Positions 16,969 to 24,388 of a stretch of DNA of 64,000 bases are shown piece by piece (within the stretch, counting starts at the first letter, position 1; every line of letters begins with the position of its first letter). Below the pieces are notes generated by a model. The model was not told the DNA's origin, searched no databases, and saw nothing but the letters and a program-made list of their open reading frames with translations. A program made the position numbers and the translations under genes. The DNA comes from Telluribacter sp035998675 (lineage in GTDB: Bacteria; Bacteroidota; Bacteroidia; Cytophagales; Spirosomataceae), in assembly GCF_035998675.1 (NCBI RefSeq), contig NZ_DASYHI010000024.1, positions 547,230 to 611,229 on the forward strand. Direction: 5' to 3'.

Positions 16969-17999
16969 CAGAGTAGTACGATATCGCTGGCGTTGGCCAC
17001 TTCAAAATTTTGCGTTTTCAGATTATTCAGGATAGCCCGGGAGGTTTCGCGGGCGCGGGCTACGGCTATCATTTCGTTTTCGGGTGTGAATAATTCAATG
17101 ATTTCCCCGGCCTCAAATTCACCTACTACTTCCAGTACCCCCACGGCCAGCAGGCTCTTGCGTTTCACCAGGGCTTTGGCGGCACCGTCGTCGATGCGGA
17201 GCTTTCCGGCTACCAGTCCGCCGCTGCCCAGCCAGCGTTTGCGGGCCGAAAGGGTACTTGCCTGCGGGCTAAAAACCGTACCGGTACTACCCTGCAACGC
17301 GCGAAGGATACCGTCCTTTTCGCCCATGCCAAATATCACGACCCGAATACCCATACGGGTAGCCAGCTTGGCAAAGGTCAGCTTGGAAGCCATGCCTCCC
17401 AGCCCCAGCGCCGATTTTCCGGTCTTTACAAATTTAAAAACCTCATTGACGTCAGGTACTTCACGCACCAGTTGACCGGCCTCATCGAGCAGGCCGCCCA
17501 CGGAGGTACAAAGCATCAGGGCTTCGGCTCCGAATCCGGCGGCTATAAGGGTAGCCAGTTCGTCGTTGTCGGAGAACTTCAGCTCCCGGTCGCTTACTAC
17601 GTCGTTTTCGTTTACTATGGGTATAATTCCGTTGTTCCAGAGTTCGTCGTAGGTTTCTTTAAGCTGCAGAAACTGGTGGCGGTTGGCAAAGTGCTGACGT
17701 TCGCAGAGGCTTTGGGCAATGGCGATGCCGTAGGGCGTAAAATGGCTGGCGTACAGGCCCACCAGCAGCGGATTACCCACCGAGGCGGCGGCTTTGCGCT
17801 GGGTAATGGTACCTTTATATTCCTGAATAAAAGCTTTACCGGCCCCCACGGCTCCCGACGATACGATGATCAGGCGGTAGTCTTTGTGAAGCAGAGATAC
17901 CTGACGGGCTACTTCGGCAATAATAGCCAGGTCAGGCTCACCGGTTGGGCGGGTGATGGAAGCAGTACCGAACTTAATGACCAGAATGGGCTTTGCCAC
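16968..17999 (-). CDS. proB: Glutamate 5-kinase
   Basis: It phosphorylates glutamate to begin proline synthesis, and is the usual point of feedback inhibition by proline. The amino-acid-kinase domain shows VIKFGTASI at the start, SSGAVGAG near 47, NENDVVSD near 133 and GGMASKLTFAK near 205. Residues ~260-343 form a compact PUA domain (AVGVLEVVGEFEAGEII). It is slightly shorter than E. coli ProB (367). It is the first gene of the proBA operon; its promoter must lie in the 90-base gap to aat. Confidence 0.96.
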   Translation of the reverse strand: MAKPILVIKFGTASITRPTGEPDLAIIAEVARQVSLLHKDYRLIIVSSGAVGAGKAFIQEYKGTITQRKAAASVGNPLLVGLYASHFTPYGIAIAQSLCERQHFANRHQFLQLKETYDELWNNGIIPIVNENDVVSDRELKFSDNDELATLIAAGFGAEALMLCTSVGGLLDEAGQLVREVPDVNEVFKFVKTGKSALGLGGMASKLTFAKLATRMGIRVVIFGMGEKDGILRALQGSTGTVFSPQASTLSARKRWLGSGGLVAGKLRIDDGAAKALVKRKSLLAVGVLEVVGEFEAGEIIELFTPENEMIAVARARETSRAILNNLKTQNFEVANASDIVLL

Positions 18000-18089
18000 T
18001 ACAATGCAATCGTTTGACCTGAAATTTTTCCCAAAATTAGGCTATTTCAGCATCAAACTATACGCAGTGGTTATTTTTCATGAGGATTG

Positions 18090-18707
18090 CTACCGCAGGA
18101 ACAGATGCTCCACGTCCGGCTCTACGAAGCGGGCTTTGCTGGCGATGGCTTTTCGCAGCCGGGCCATGTACTCGGTTTTAGGGATTTCAATGGCTCCGAA
18201 GCGACGTACGTTGTCATTGATAAACTGCGTGTCGAGCAACTGGAAATTGCGCTGACGGAGAATCTGAATCAGGTAGTGAAAGGCGACTTTAGAAGCGTTG
18301 CTTACGGTATAAAACATGGATTCGCCAAAAAAAGCCGCCCCAATGGCCACGCCGTATAGCCCCCCCACCAGGTTACCGTCTTTGTAGGCTTCTATGCTGT
18401 GCGCAAACCCCAGCTTGTGCAGTTCGGTGTACGCCTGAATAATATCCTGCGAAATCCAGGTACCCTCCTCATCGGTGCGGGGAGCCGCACAATGTACCAT
18501 TACGCCTTCGAAATCAGAATTAATCCGGATTTCAAATTCCTTCCTGTTCAGTACCGGGCGAAGCGACTTGTGGGAGCAGTAAGTATCAATAGGTATAATG
18601 GCCCGGGGGTCCGGCGAGTACCAGTATAACGTTTCGTCGGAATCGGCCATGGGAAATATCCCATTGATATAGCCATAAATAAGATCGTCAGCAGTCAGTT
18701 GATTCAT
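18090..18707 (-). CDS. aat: Leucyl/phenylalanyl-tRNA-protein transferase
   Basis: The enzyme adds Leu or Phe from charged tRNA to the N-terminus of proteins with basic N-terminal residues, marking them for ClpS/ClpAP degradation (N-end rule). The family pattern is clear: GYINGIFPMAD near residue 15, YWYSPDPRAIIP near 30, TWISQDIIQAYTELHKLGFAHSIE near 85, GGLYGVAIGAAFFGESMF near 110, and FQLLDTQFIN near 160. The 205-residue length is normal. No clp gene is nearby. Confidence 0.96.
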   Translation of the reverse strand: MNQLTADDLIYGYINGIFPMADSDETLYWYSPDPRAIIPIDTYCSHKSLRPVLNRKEFEIRINSDFEGVMVHCAAPRTDEEGTWISQDIIQAYTELHKLGFAHSIEAYKDGNLVGGLYGVAIGAAFFGESMFYTVSNASKVAFHYLIQILRQRNFQLLDTQFINDNVRRFGAIEIPKTEYMARLRKAIASKARFVEPDVEHLFLR

Positions 18708-18801
18708 TAATTATTTTGACACCTCCCTGTATTGGTTTTGGGCCTGGAATAAGGCTTGCTCATTTCCCGGGCTAGACCGGTTTTGTACTTATTTTACCAG
18801 T

Positions 18802-18921
18802 TTATGATATACTCAAACGGTTGCGTATTGAGTAAAGTTTCACCCAGGCAAAAACAGCAATAGACAGCATTAGCAAAAATAGCAGAATTGCCCAAAAAGT
18901 AACGGTGTCAGTATAAAAAAT
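18802..18921 (-). CDS. Possible small single-pass membrane protein without standard start
   Basis: This minus-strand frame, upstream of aat, encodes a hydrophobic stretch (FWAILLFLLMLSIAVFAW) followed by a basic tail (KLYSIRNRLSIS). That topology resembles a small membrane protein. No ATG, GTG or TTG precedes the hydrophobic segment; the 39-residue version would need an ATT start at 18921, with AAGGG about 12 bases upstream of it. The first ATG (18870) leaves only 22 residues. It may be chance coding, so confidence is low. Confidence 0.22.
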   Translation of the reverse strand: MFYTDTVTFWAILLFLLMLSIAVFAWVKLYSIRNRLSIS

Positions 18922-18927
18922 TGATAG

Positions 18928-18951
18928 TCAAACCCTTATGTTTGATTTTTT
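18928..18951 (+). terminator. Short hairpin with T6 tract in the aat-GNAT gap
   Basis: A 6-base stem (18928-18933 with 18940-18945) and a 6-base loop are followed by six T residues. It could end a short transcript on the plus strand, but the stem is weak and no gene precedes it. The rest of 18708-19057 shows no other feature I can support. Confidence 0.3.
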
Positions 18952-19057
18952 AGCCTAACAATAAAAAAAAGTACCCGGCTGAGGTTAAGGAGTGGTACGA
19001 TTGTTTGATTTTACGAGACCAGTAGCCATTGAACCAGAAAAATATATTTGCTGTTTC

Positions 19058-19089
19058 TTTGGGTGAATGTACATTTTTTATAAAATTTG
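19058..19089 (+). promoter_or_regulatory. Candidate Bacteroidota sigma-A promoter of the arginine cluster
   Basis: A TTTG word at 19058-19061 is followed after 20 bases by AAAATTTG at 19082-19089. The Bacteroidota consensus is TTTG, 19-21 bases, then TAnnTTTG. The -7 word departs only at its first base, and the spacing is right. The predicted transcript would start near 19096, about 20 bases before the leader ATG. Confidence 0.45.
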
Positions 19090-19114
19090 CACTGTTTTTC
19101 AGCAGAACAATTCA

Positions 19115-19186
19115 ATGAACAACCAAGGCGCAAACATATTCTCTCCCATTACGCCCTTTAGGTTTAGGTCCGTGAGGACCCTGTAA
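19115..19186 (+). CDS. Candidate arginine leader peptide (23 residues)
   Basis: A short frame from ATG 19115 to TAA 19186 ends in PFRFRSVRTL. Its three arginines, at positions 16, 18 and 21 of 23, are all AGG, while most arginine codons in the downstream genes are CGN. The frame lies about 20 bases after a promoter-like sequence and about 95 bases before a hairpin with a T9 tract that directly precedes the first gene of the arginine cluster. That arrangement is the classical one for ribosome-mediated attenuation: low Arg-tRNA would stall the ribosome and prevent termination. The coding region also contains a small hairpin (GGTCC/GGACC, 19167-19180). The function is inference; conservation in relatives would be the test. 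Confidence 0.5.
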   Translation: MNNQGANIFSPITPFRFRSVRTL

Positions 19187-19281
19187 CTCTGTTTTACCTA
19201 CGTGGTAAACGTCTCTCTGCCCCCCATTTTTTTAGTGTAAGTTAAGTCAAGGATACTCATCAACTGATTTAGATGTTATTT

Positions 19282-19320
19282 ACCCGGCCGCGCAGCGTAC
19301 GGTGGGTGTCATTTTTTTTT
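19282..19320 (+). terminator. Candidate attenuator hairpin before the arginine cluster
   Basis: A stem of about eight pairs (19282-19290 with 19300-19307, including one G-T pair and a bulged G) with a 9-base loop is followed after a few bases by nine T residues (19312-19320). It ends 13 bases before the GNAT start codon, so termination here would silence the cluster. I could not define a convincing competing antiterminator by eye; a second hairpin at 19191-19210 is the most likely participant. Confidence 0.5.
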
Positions 19321-19333
19321 GGATAAAACAACC

Positions 19334-20035
19334 ATGAAAAATACAGAACTTATCGGCAGCCAGTTTACCGTTCAGGTTGCTAATGAAAATCATCTCCATT
19401 TTGCCGAAACCATCTGTGCCGAGATGGAGGAAAGCGCTAAAAAGCGTGGTACCGGTATTGCCAAGCGTTCGCCGGTGTACCTGATGGAGAAAATGGTGGA
19501 AGGCAAGGCCATTATAGCCACGACGAACCGTGGCGTGTGGGTAGGCTTTTGTTACATAGAAACCTGGGAGCACGGCAAGTTTGTGGCCAATTCGGGCCTT
19601 ATTGTCCACCCGGACTATCGTAACAGCGGTATTGCCAAATCCATCAAAGCCAAAGCCTTTGAACTGTCGCGGGAAAAGTACCCCAACGCCAAGATTATCG
19701 GTATCACCACCAGCCTGGCGGTCATGAAGATTAACTCGGACCTGGGCTACGAGCCGGTTACCTTTAGTGAGCTGCCTACCGATGATTCTTTCTGGAAGGG
19801 CTGCGCCAGCTGTGTCAACTACGATGTACTGACCCGCACCGAGCGCAAGCACTGCCTGTGTACCGGTATGATGTATAATCCGGAAGAGGCTAAGAAAAAC
19901 GAGAAGAAAGAGACCTGGAACTTCCTGAAGGAGTCCAAACTGTACGAGCGCTGGATGCAAATCAAGCAGCGGGTGCTGCTGCGAAGGGAAGAGCGGGCTA
20001 AAAAGAAGAATACCGAAGCGATGCTGGTACCTTAG
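19334..20035 (+). CDS. GNAT acetyltransferase heading the arginine cluster, with C-terminal Cys cluster
   Basis: The 233 residues carry a GNAT fold: the acetyl-CoA binding motif VHPDYRNSGIAKSI is at residues 91-104, and FCYIETW and NSGLIVHP are core strands. Four cysteines follow the fold at positions 157, 160, 174 and 176 (CASC and CLC), then a Lys/Arg/Glu-rich helical tail. The cysteine set could bind zinc or iron. GNAT genes at the head of Bacteroidota arginine clusters are good candidates for the first step, N-acylation of glutamate (acetyl or succinyl), because ordinary argA and argJ are often missing. That role is inferred from position. The start ATG 19334 follows the attenuator; a TTG at 19319 is in frame but lies within the T tract. 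Confidence 0.75.
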   Translation: MKNTELIGSQFTVQVANENHLHFAETICAEMEESAKKRGTGIAKRSPVYLMEKMVEGKAIIATTNRGVWVGFCYIETWEHGKFVANSGLIVHPDYRNSGIAKSIKAKAFELSREKYPNAKIIGITTSLAVMKINSDLGYEPVTFSELPTDDSFWKGCASCVNYDVLTRTERKHCLCTGMMYNPEEAKKNEKKETWNFLKESKLYERWMQIKQRVLLRREERAKKKNTEAMLVP

Positions 20036-20074
20036 GGTACTTTTGTACAGACTAGAATTTATTCAAGTACATAG

Positions 20075-20120
20075 AAAAACCTCGCCCGGCAGTTCTGAAC
20101 TAGTCCGTAGCGGGGTTTTT
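20075..20120 (+). terminator. Terminator hairpin between GNAT gene and argG
   Basis: An 11-base stem (20075-20085 with 20110-20120, one G-T pair) ends in five T residues. The long loop contains its own small hairpin. It lies 39 bases after the GNAT stop and 46 bases before argG, so argG probably depends on partial read-through or on its own promoter in the AT-rich gap. Confidence 0.7.
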
Positions 20121-20166
20121 ATATTTTATACCCATCTTTTATAAGTCAATTATACCCACAAGTAAA

Positions 20167-21372
20167 ATGTCACAGCAAAAAGTAGTATTAGCGTTCAGTG
20201 GAGGTTTGGATACCTCGTTTTGTGTCAAGTACCTGGCCGAAGACAAGGGCTACGAAGTACACTCAGTACTGGTAGATACCGGCGGATTTTCGGACGAAGA
20301 ACTAAAAACCATTGAAGCTAATGCCTATGCACTGGGGGTAAAGCAGCACGCTACCATTGACAAAACCAAAGACTACTACGAGCAGTGCATCCGCTACCTT
20401 ATATTCGGTAATATTCTTAAAAACAATACCTACCCGCTTTCAGTAAGCGCCGAGCGTATATTTCAGGCGGTAGCCGTAGCTGAGTACGCCAAAGAGATTG
20501 GTGCCAGTGCTATTGCGCACGGGAGTACCGGGGCCGGTAACGACCAGGTGCGCTTTGACATGGCGTTCCGGATTATTACACCCGAGGCCGAAATCATCAC
20601 GCCCATCCGCGACCTAAAACTTTCGCGCGAGGCGGAAATTGAGTACCTGACGAAGAAAGGGGTACAGCGCGACTGGAAAAAGGCTGAGTACAGCATTAAC
20701 AAGGGCCTGTGGGGTACTTCGGTAGGAGGTAAAGAAACCCTGACTTCGCAGAAGTACCTGCCCGAGTCGGCCTGGCCCACGCAGGTTTCCAAAACGGAGC
20801 CGGAAACTATTACGCTGGAATTTGAAAATGGAGAATTGAAAGGCGTAGCCGGTGAAAGCTTCGACAATCCGGTACAGGCTATTCAGAAACTATCAGCTAT
20901 TGCGCAGCCTTACGGCATCGGTCGCGACATTCACGTGGGTGATACTATTATCGGTATCAAAGGACGCGTTGGCTTTGAGGCCGCGGCTCCGCTGATTATT
21001 ATCAAAGCCCACCATACCCTCGAAAAACACGTACTGACCGAGCAGCAACTGTACTGGAAAGAGCAACTGGCCAACTGGTACGGCGGCCTGCTGCACAAGG
21101 GGCAGTTTGTAGAGCCGGTGATGCGCAATATCGAAACCTTCCTGACCGACACCCAAAGTCACGTTACGGGCAAAGTACACGTACACCTGGCGCCGTACCG
21201 CTTCTACGTAGAGGGCATCGAGTCAGCTTACGACCTGATGTCGTCGGTATTTGGTAGCTACGGTGAAATGAACAACGCCTGGACCGGCGACGACGTACGC
21301 GGATTCTCCAAGGTAGCTTCCAACCAGGCGATGATTTATCAGAAAGTAAGTGAATTAGCAGATAGGAGTTGA
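20167..21372 (+). CDS. argG: Argininosuccinate synthase
   Basis: It joins citrulline and aspartate with ATP to make argininosuccinate. The ATP-binding motif LAFSGGLDTSFCVKYL is at residues 8-23, followed by AHGSTGAGNDQVRFD near 118 and KAEYSINKGLWGTSVGGKET near 175. At 401 residues it matches the common type of the enzyme. In the pathway used here it acts after the acyl group has been removed from N-acyl-citrulline. The next step, argH, is not in this window. A toxin-antitoxin pair starts 11-23 bases after its stop. Confidence 0.97.
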   Translation: MSQQKVVLAFSGGLDTSFCVKYLAEDKGYEVHSVLVDTGGFSDEELKTIEANAYALGVKQHATIDKTKDYYEQCIRYLIFGNILKNNTYPLSVSAERIFQAVAVAEYAKEIGASAIAHGSTGAGNDQVRFDMAFRIITPEAEIITPIRDLKLSREAEIEYLTKKGVQRDWKKAEYSINKGLWGTSVGGKETLTSQKYLPESAWPTQVSKTEPETITLEFENGELKGVAGESFDNPVQAIQKLSAIAQPYGIGRDIHVGDTIIGIKGRVGFEAAAPLIIIKAHHTLEKHVLTEQQLYWKEQLANWYGGLLHKGQFVEPVMRNIETFLTDTQSHVTGKVHVHLAPYRFYVEGIESAYDLMSSVFGSYGEMNNAWTGDDVRGFSKVASNQAMIYQKVSELADRS

Positions 21373-21395
21373 GGGAATTAACAATGATAGGAATT

Positions 21396-21620
21396 ATGGA
21401 TAAGGCTGAGTTAAAAAAAGAGTTAGATCACATGGTGGATCAGATGCCCGTGCCGCTGGTTCGCGAGATCCTTGATTTTGCGGAGTTTCTTCTGGCCAAA
21501 GGTCGTACAGAGTCTAATGAGCTGGAGGAAGGGACCCTATCCCGTGCCGAAGCTGAGCACCTGGAAGAGGAATTTGCTAATTACAAAGCGCTCTACCCAA
21601 AGCGACAGCGTAATGTTTGA
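21396..21620 (+). CDS. DUF2281-type antitoxin
   Basis: The 74-residue protein has the pattern of DUF2281 antitoxins: a helical N-terminus, then PVPLVREILDFAEFLLAK, in which a helix-turn region is followed by an acidic tail (EEGTLSRAEAEHLEEEF). Such proteins commonly pair with PIN-domain RNases, binding the toxin through the acidic C-terminus and repressing their own operon. Two other in-frame starts (21369, 21384) are possible. Its stop overlaps the PIN gene start by eight bases, typical of a co-translated pair. Confidence 0.72.
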   Translation: MDKAELKKELDHMVDQMPVPLVREILDFAEFLLAKGRTESNELEEGTLSRAEAEHLEEEFANYKALYPKRQRNV

Positions 21621-22023
21621 AGCGGAGGAGTATGTAGTGGATACCATGGCCCTTGTACTTTGGCTTGAAGAAAGGCAGCTTCCTGTCAGAGTGTCCCGTC
21701 TTTTCGAGCGTGCTTTGGAAAAAGAGGATAGGGTAATTATATGGATCCCGGCGATTGTGCTGGCTGAAATTGGTTATCTGTCAGAAAAAGGGCGTATAGA
21801 AGTTTCACTATTGGAAGTGAATTACATGGTGAGTTCTTCTTCGGGTACCATTCAAATCTTAACGTTAGATTATCCATCTGTGCAGCGGGCATTCGAAATC
21901 ACAGATATTCCCGAACTGCATGACCGGTTAATTGCTGGGGCGGGTTTTCTTAAAAGTTGCCCGGTTTTGACGAATGATCCAAAAATGGAGAAGTCCGCTT
22001 TTATACAAACGATTTGGAAATAA
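21613..22023 (+). CDS. PIN-domain toxin (VapC-like ribonuclease)
   Basis: The 136 residues have the PIN metal-binding set: D10 in VVDTMALVLWL, the glutamate in IVLAEIGYL near 50, the aspartate in LHDRLIAGAG near 103, and the late aspartate in LTNDPKM. VapC-type toxins cleave specific tRNAs or rRNA with magnesium. ATG 21613 lies inside the antitoxin gene; the frame is open further upstream but that part overlaps the antitoxin and looks like shadow. The pair sits between argG and argC on the same strand, with only 32 bases to argC, so it may be read as part of the arginine transcript. Confidence 0.82.
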   Translation: MFEAEEYVVDTMALVLWLEERQLPVRVSRLFERALEKEDRVIIWIPAIVLAEIGYLSEKGRIEVSLLEVNYMVSSSSGTIQILTLDYPSVQRAFEITDIPELHDRLIAGAGFLKSCPVLTNDPKMEKSAFIQTIWK

Positions 22024-22055
22024 TATGATCGGATAGACCCGACGAAAGAAATCTA

Positions 22056-23042
22056 ATGAAACAACCCATAAACATAGGTATCATAGGAGCGGCTGGCTAT
22101 ACGGGGGGCGAACTGCTTCGCATCCTCATTAATCACCCCAGCGCCACTATCGCTTTTGCTCATAGTAAGAGCCAGGCCGGAAAGCCCGTGTATAGTACCC
22201 ATACTGATTTGTTTGGTGATACAGAACTGGTTTTTTCGGGAGAAGAAATTTCGGAACTACTGGGTCAGGAAGGACTGGACGTGATTTTTCTGTGTTCGGG
22301 CCACGGCGAGTCTAAAAAGTTTCTGGACGAGTATCAGGTACCTGAGTCGGTAAAAATTATTGACCTGAGTACCGACTTCCGTGATGAGTCGGAGGGCTTT
22401 GTGTACGGACTGCCGGAGTTGCAGCGCGAGCGCATTCAGCAGGCTACCCGCATTGCCAACCCCGGCTGCTTTGCGACGAGCATTGAGCTGGCGCTACTGC
22501 CCTTAGCACAGGCAGGTCTGCTGAAAGAGGCGGTACACGTCAGTGCTATTACAGGAAGTACCGGAGCCGGGCAGGCGCTAAGTACTACCACGCACTTCAG
22601 CTGGCGCAACAATAATATCTCCATTTACAAGGCCTTCACGCACCAGCACCTGACGGAGATACGAATGAGCCTGACGAAGCTACAGGAGGGATTCAGCGAA
22701 GCCATTAACTTCATCCCGTACCGGGGCGACTTTACTAGGGGCATTATGGCCAATGTATATACCCCCTACGAAGGTACCCTACAGGAGGCGATGGAGCTAT
22801 ACCGCGCCTACTACGATGCACACCCGTTTACGCACCTAAGCGTGGCGGCCATTGACCTGAAGCAGGTAGTGAATACCAACAAAGGTCTGATCCATGTAGA
22901 AAAGCACGACGGGCAACTCCTGATCACCAGCGCCATTGACAATCTGACCAAGGGTGCGTCAGGACAAGCCGTCCAGAACATGAACCTGCTATTCGGACTT
23001 CCCGAGGATGCCGGACTCAGGCTCAAAGCACCAGCATTTTAA
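22056..23042 (+). CDS. argC: N-acyl-gamma-glutamyl-phosphate reductase
   Basis: It reduces the acylated glutamyl phosphate to the semialdehyde with NADPH, the third step of ornithine synthesis. The Rossmann motif GIIGAAGYTGGELLRIL opens the protein. The catalytic cysteine is C138 in ANPGCFATS, and the usual histidine lies in INFIPYRGDFTRGIM / AFTHQHLTEI near 205-235. The 328 residues are slightly shorter than the E. coli enzyme. It follows the PIN gene by 32 bases. Confidence 0.96.
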   Translation: MKQPINIGIIGAAGYTGGELLRILINHPSATIAFAHSKSQAGKPVYSTHTDLFGDTELVFSGEEISELLGQEGLDVIFLCSGHGESKKFLDEYQVPESVKIIDLSTDFRDESEGFVYGLPELQRERIQQATRIANPGCFATSIELALLPLAQAGLLKEAVHVSAITGSTGAGQALSTTTHFSWRNNNISIYKAFTHQHLTEIRMSLTKLQEGFSEAINFIPYRGDFTRGIMANVYTPYEGTLQEAMELYRAYYDAHPFTHLSVAAIDLKQVVNTNKGLIHVEKHDGQLLITSAIDNLTKGASGQAVQNMNLLFGLPEDAGLRLKAPAF

Positions 23043-23140
23043 GTAGGTGTTAGCCAACAGCTGTTAGCTATTAGCGAAACGCCGCCTTGCCCCATCCCAT
23101 TCACTCAATCACTAATTCAAAATTCACAATTACTCCCAAC

Positions 23141-24286
23141 ATGTCACAGCTATTCAATGTGTATCCTCTTTACGATATAGAGCCGGTAAAAGCCCGGGGC
23201 AGCTACCTCTGGGATACCCACGGGACCAAGTACCTTGACCTCTACGGCGGACACGCAGTAATTTCCGTAGGGCATTGCCACCCCTACTACGTAGAGATGC
23301 TGACGAAGCAGCTCAACGCCATTAGTTTCTATTCCAATTCGGTCAAAATATCTCTACAGGAAGAGCTAGCCGAGAAACTGGGCGCGCTTTCGGGTTACCC
23401 CGACTATCAGCTTTTTCTGTGTAGTTCCGGAGCCGAAGCTAATGAAAATGCCCTGAAGCTCGCCTCCTTCCACAACGGACGGACCAAAGTAGTTGCTTTC
23501 AAAAAGGCTTTTCACGGACGTACCGCCGGAGCCGTAGCGGCAACGGATAACCCCTCCATTGTAGCACCGGTCAACTACAACGAACACGTATCGTTTCTGC
23601 CATTCAACGATGTTGCCTCGGCCGAAGCGGGCATTACCGACGAAACCTGCGCGGTGATAGTTGAAGGTATTCAGGGCGTAGGCGGTATTCACGTGTGTTC
23701 GGATGAATTTTTAAAGGCTCTGCGCCGGAAATGTGACGAGACCGGCGCTATCCTGATTCTGGACAGCGTGCAGTGCGGCTACGGACGTACGGGTAAGTTC
23801 TTCTCGCACCAGTTCAGCGGTATTCATCCCGACCTGATTACCATGGCTAAGGGTATGGGTAATGGCTTCCCAATTGGTGGAGTACTTATTTCTCCCAAAT
23901 TCAAAGCCAGCTACGGACTGTTAGGTACTACCTTTGGCGGTAACCACCTGGCGTGTGCGGCGGGGGTAGCTGTACTTGATATTATGAAAGAGGAGGGGCT
24001 GATTGAGAATGCGGCCCGTATTGGCGAGTACCTCCTGAACGGTATCCGTGAGATAGGCGGTTACAAAGAACTCCGCGGACGCGGCCTGATGATTGGCATA
24101 GAATACGATTTTCCCATCAAGGACCTGCGTGACAAACTTCTTTTCGAGCATAAGATGTTCACAGGCGTAGCCGGAGCCAATACGCTTCGTTTGCTGCCTT
24201 CCCTGGCTCTTGGTAAAGAAGAAGCGGATGCGTTTTTGGAGGCCCTGGCGGTGGAAGTCAGGAAGTTGTCGAACGTCGATTGCTAA
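23141..24286 (+). CDS. argD: N-acyl-ornithine aminotransferase
   Basis: This PLP-dependent class III aminotransferase converts N-acyl-glutamate semialdehyde to N-acyl-ornithine. Visible marks are LDLYGGHAVISVGHCHP near 27, CSSGAEANENALKLA near 95, and the region before and around the PLP lysine, LDSVQCGYGRTGKF near 210 and MAKGMGNGFPIGG near 235. ATG 23141 matches the family; an ATG 54 bases upstream would add a low-complexity segment. The 98-base gap to argC holds a pyrimidine-rich, repeat-like stretch. Acetyl or succinyl specificity cannot be told from what I can see. Confidence 0.94.
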   Translation: MSQLFNVYPLYDIEPVKARGSYLWDTHGTKYLDLYGGHAVISVGHCHPYYVEMLTKQLNAISFYSNSVKISLQEELAEKLGALSGYPDYQLFLCSSGAEANENALKLASFHNGRTKVVAFKKAFHGRTAGAVAATDNPSIVAPVNYNEHVSFLPFNDVASAEAGITDETCAVIVEGIQGVGGIHVCSDEFLKALRRKCDETGAILILDSVQCGYGRTGKFFSHQFSGIHPDLITMAKGMGNGFPIGGVLISPKFKASYGLLGTTFGGNHLACAAGVAVLDIMKEEGLIENAARIGEYLLNGIREIGGYKELRGRGLMIGIEYDFPIKDLRDKLLFEHKMFTGVAGANTLRLLPSLALGKEEADAFLEALAVEVRKLSNVDC

Positions 24287-24388
24287 CTGTCAGCCATCTT
24301 TTCTTCTTTGGCCAAAACCGCAAGAGCTAATAACAGTTCAAAAAAGAAATAATTCGAAAATACGCAATCGCAATTCGACAATCCAAAA

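Noticed and set aside
18708..19333. tRNA or rRNA gene in the longest non-coding stretch
   Set aside because: No T-loop GTTCGA box, acceptor stem or rRNA sequence is present here or in other gaps.
19280..19960. 226-codon minus-strand frame opposite the GNAT gene
   Set aside because: It is antisense to a well-defined GNAT fold and its low-complexity translation fits no family.
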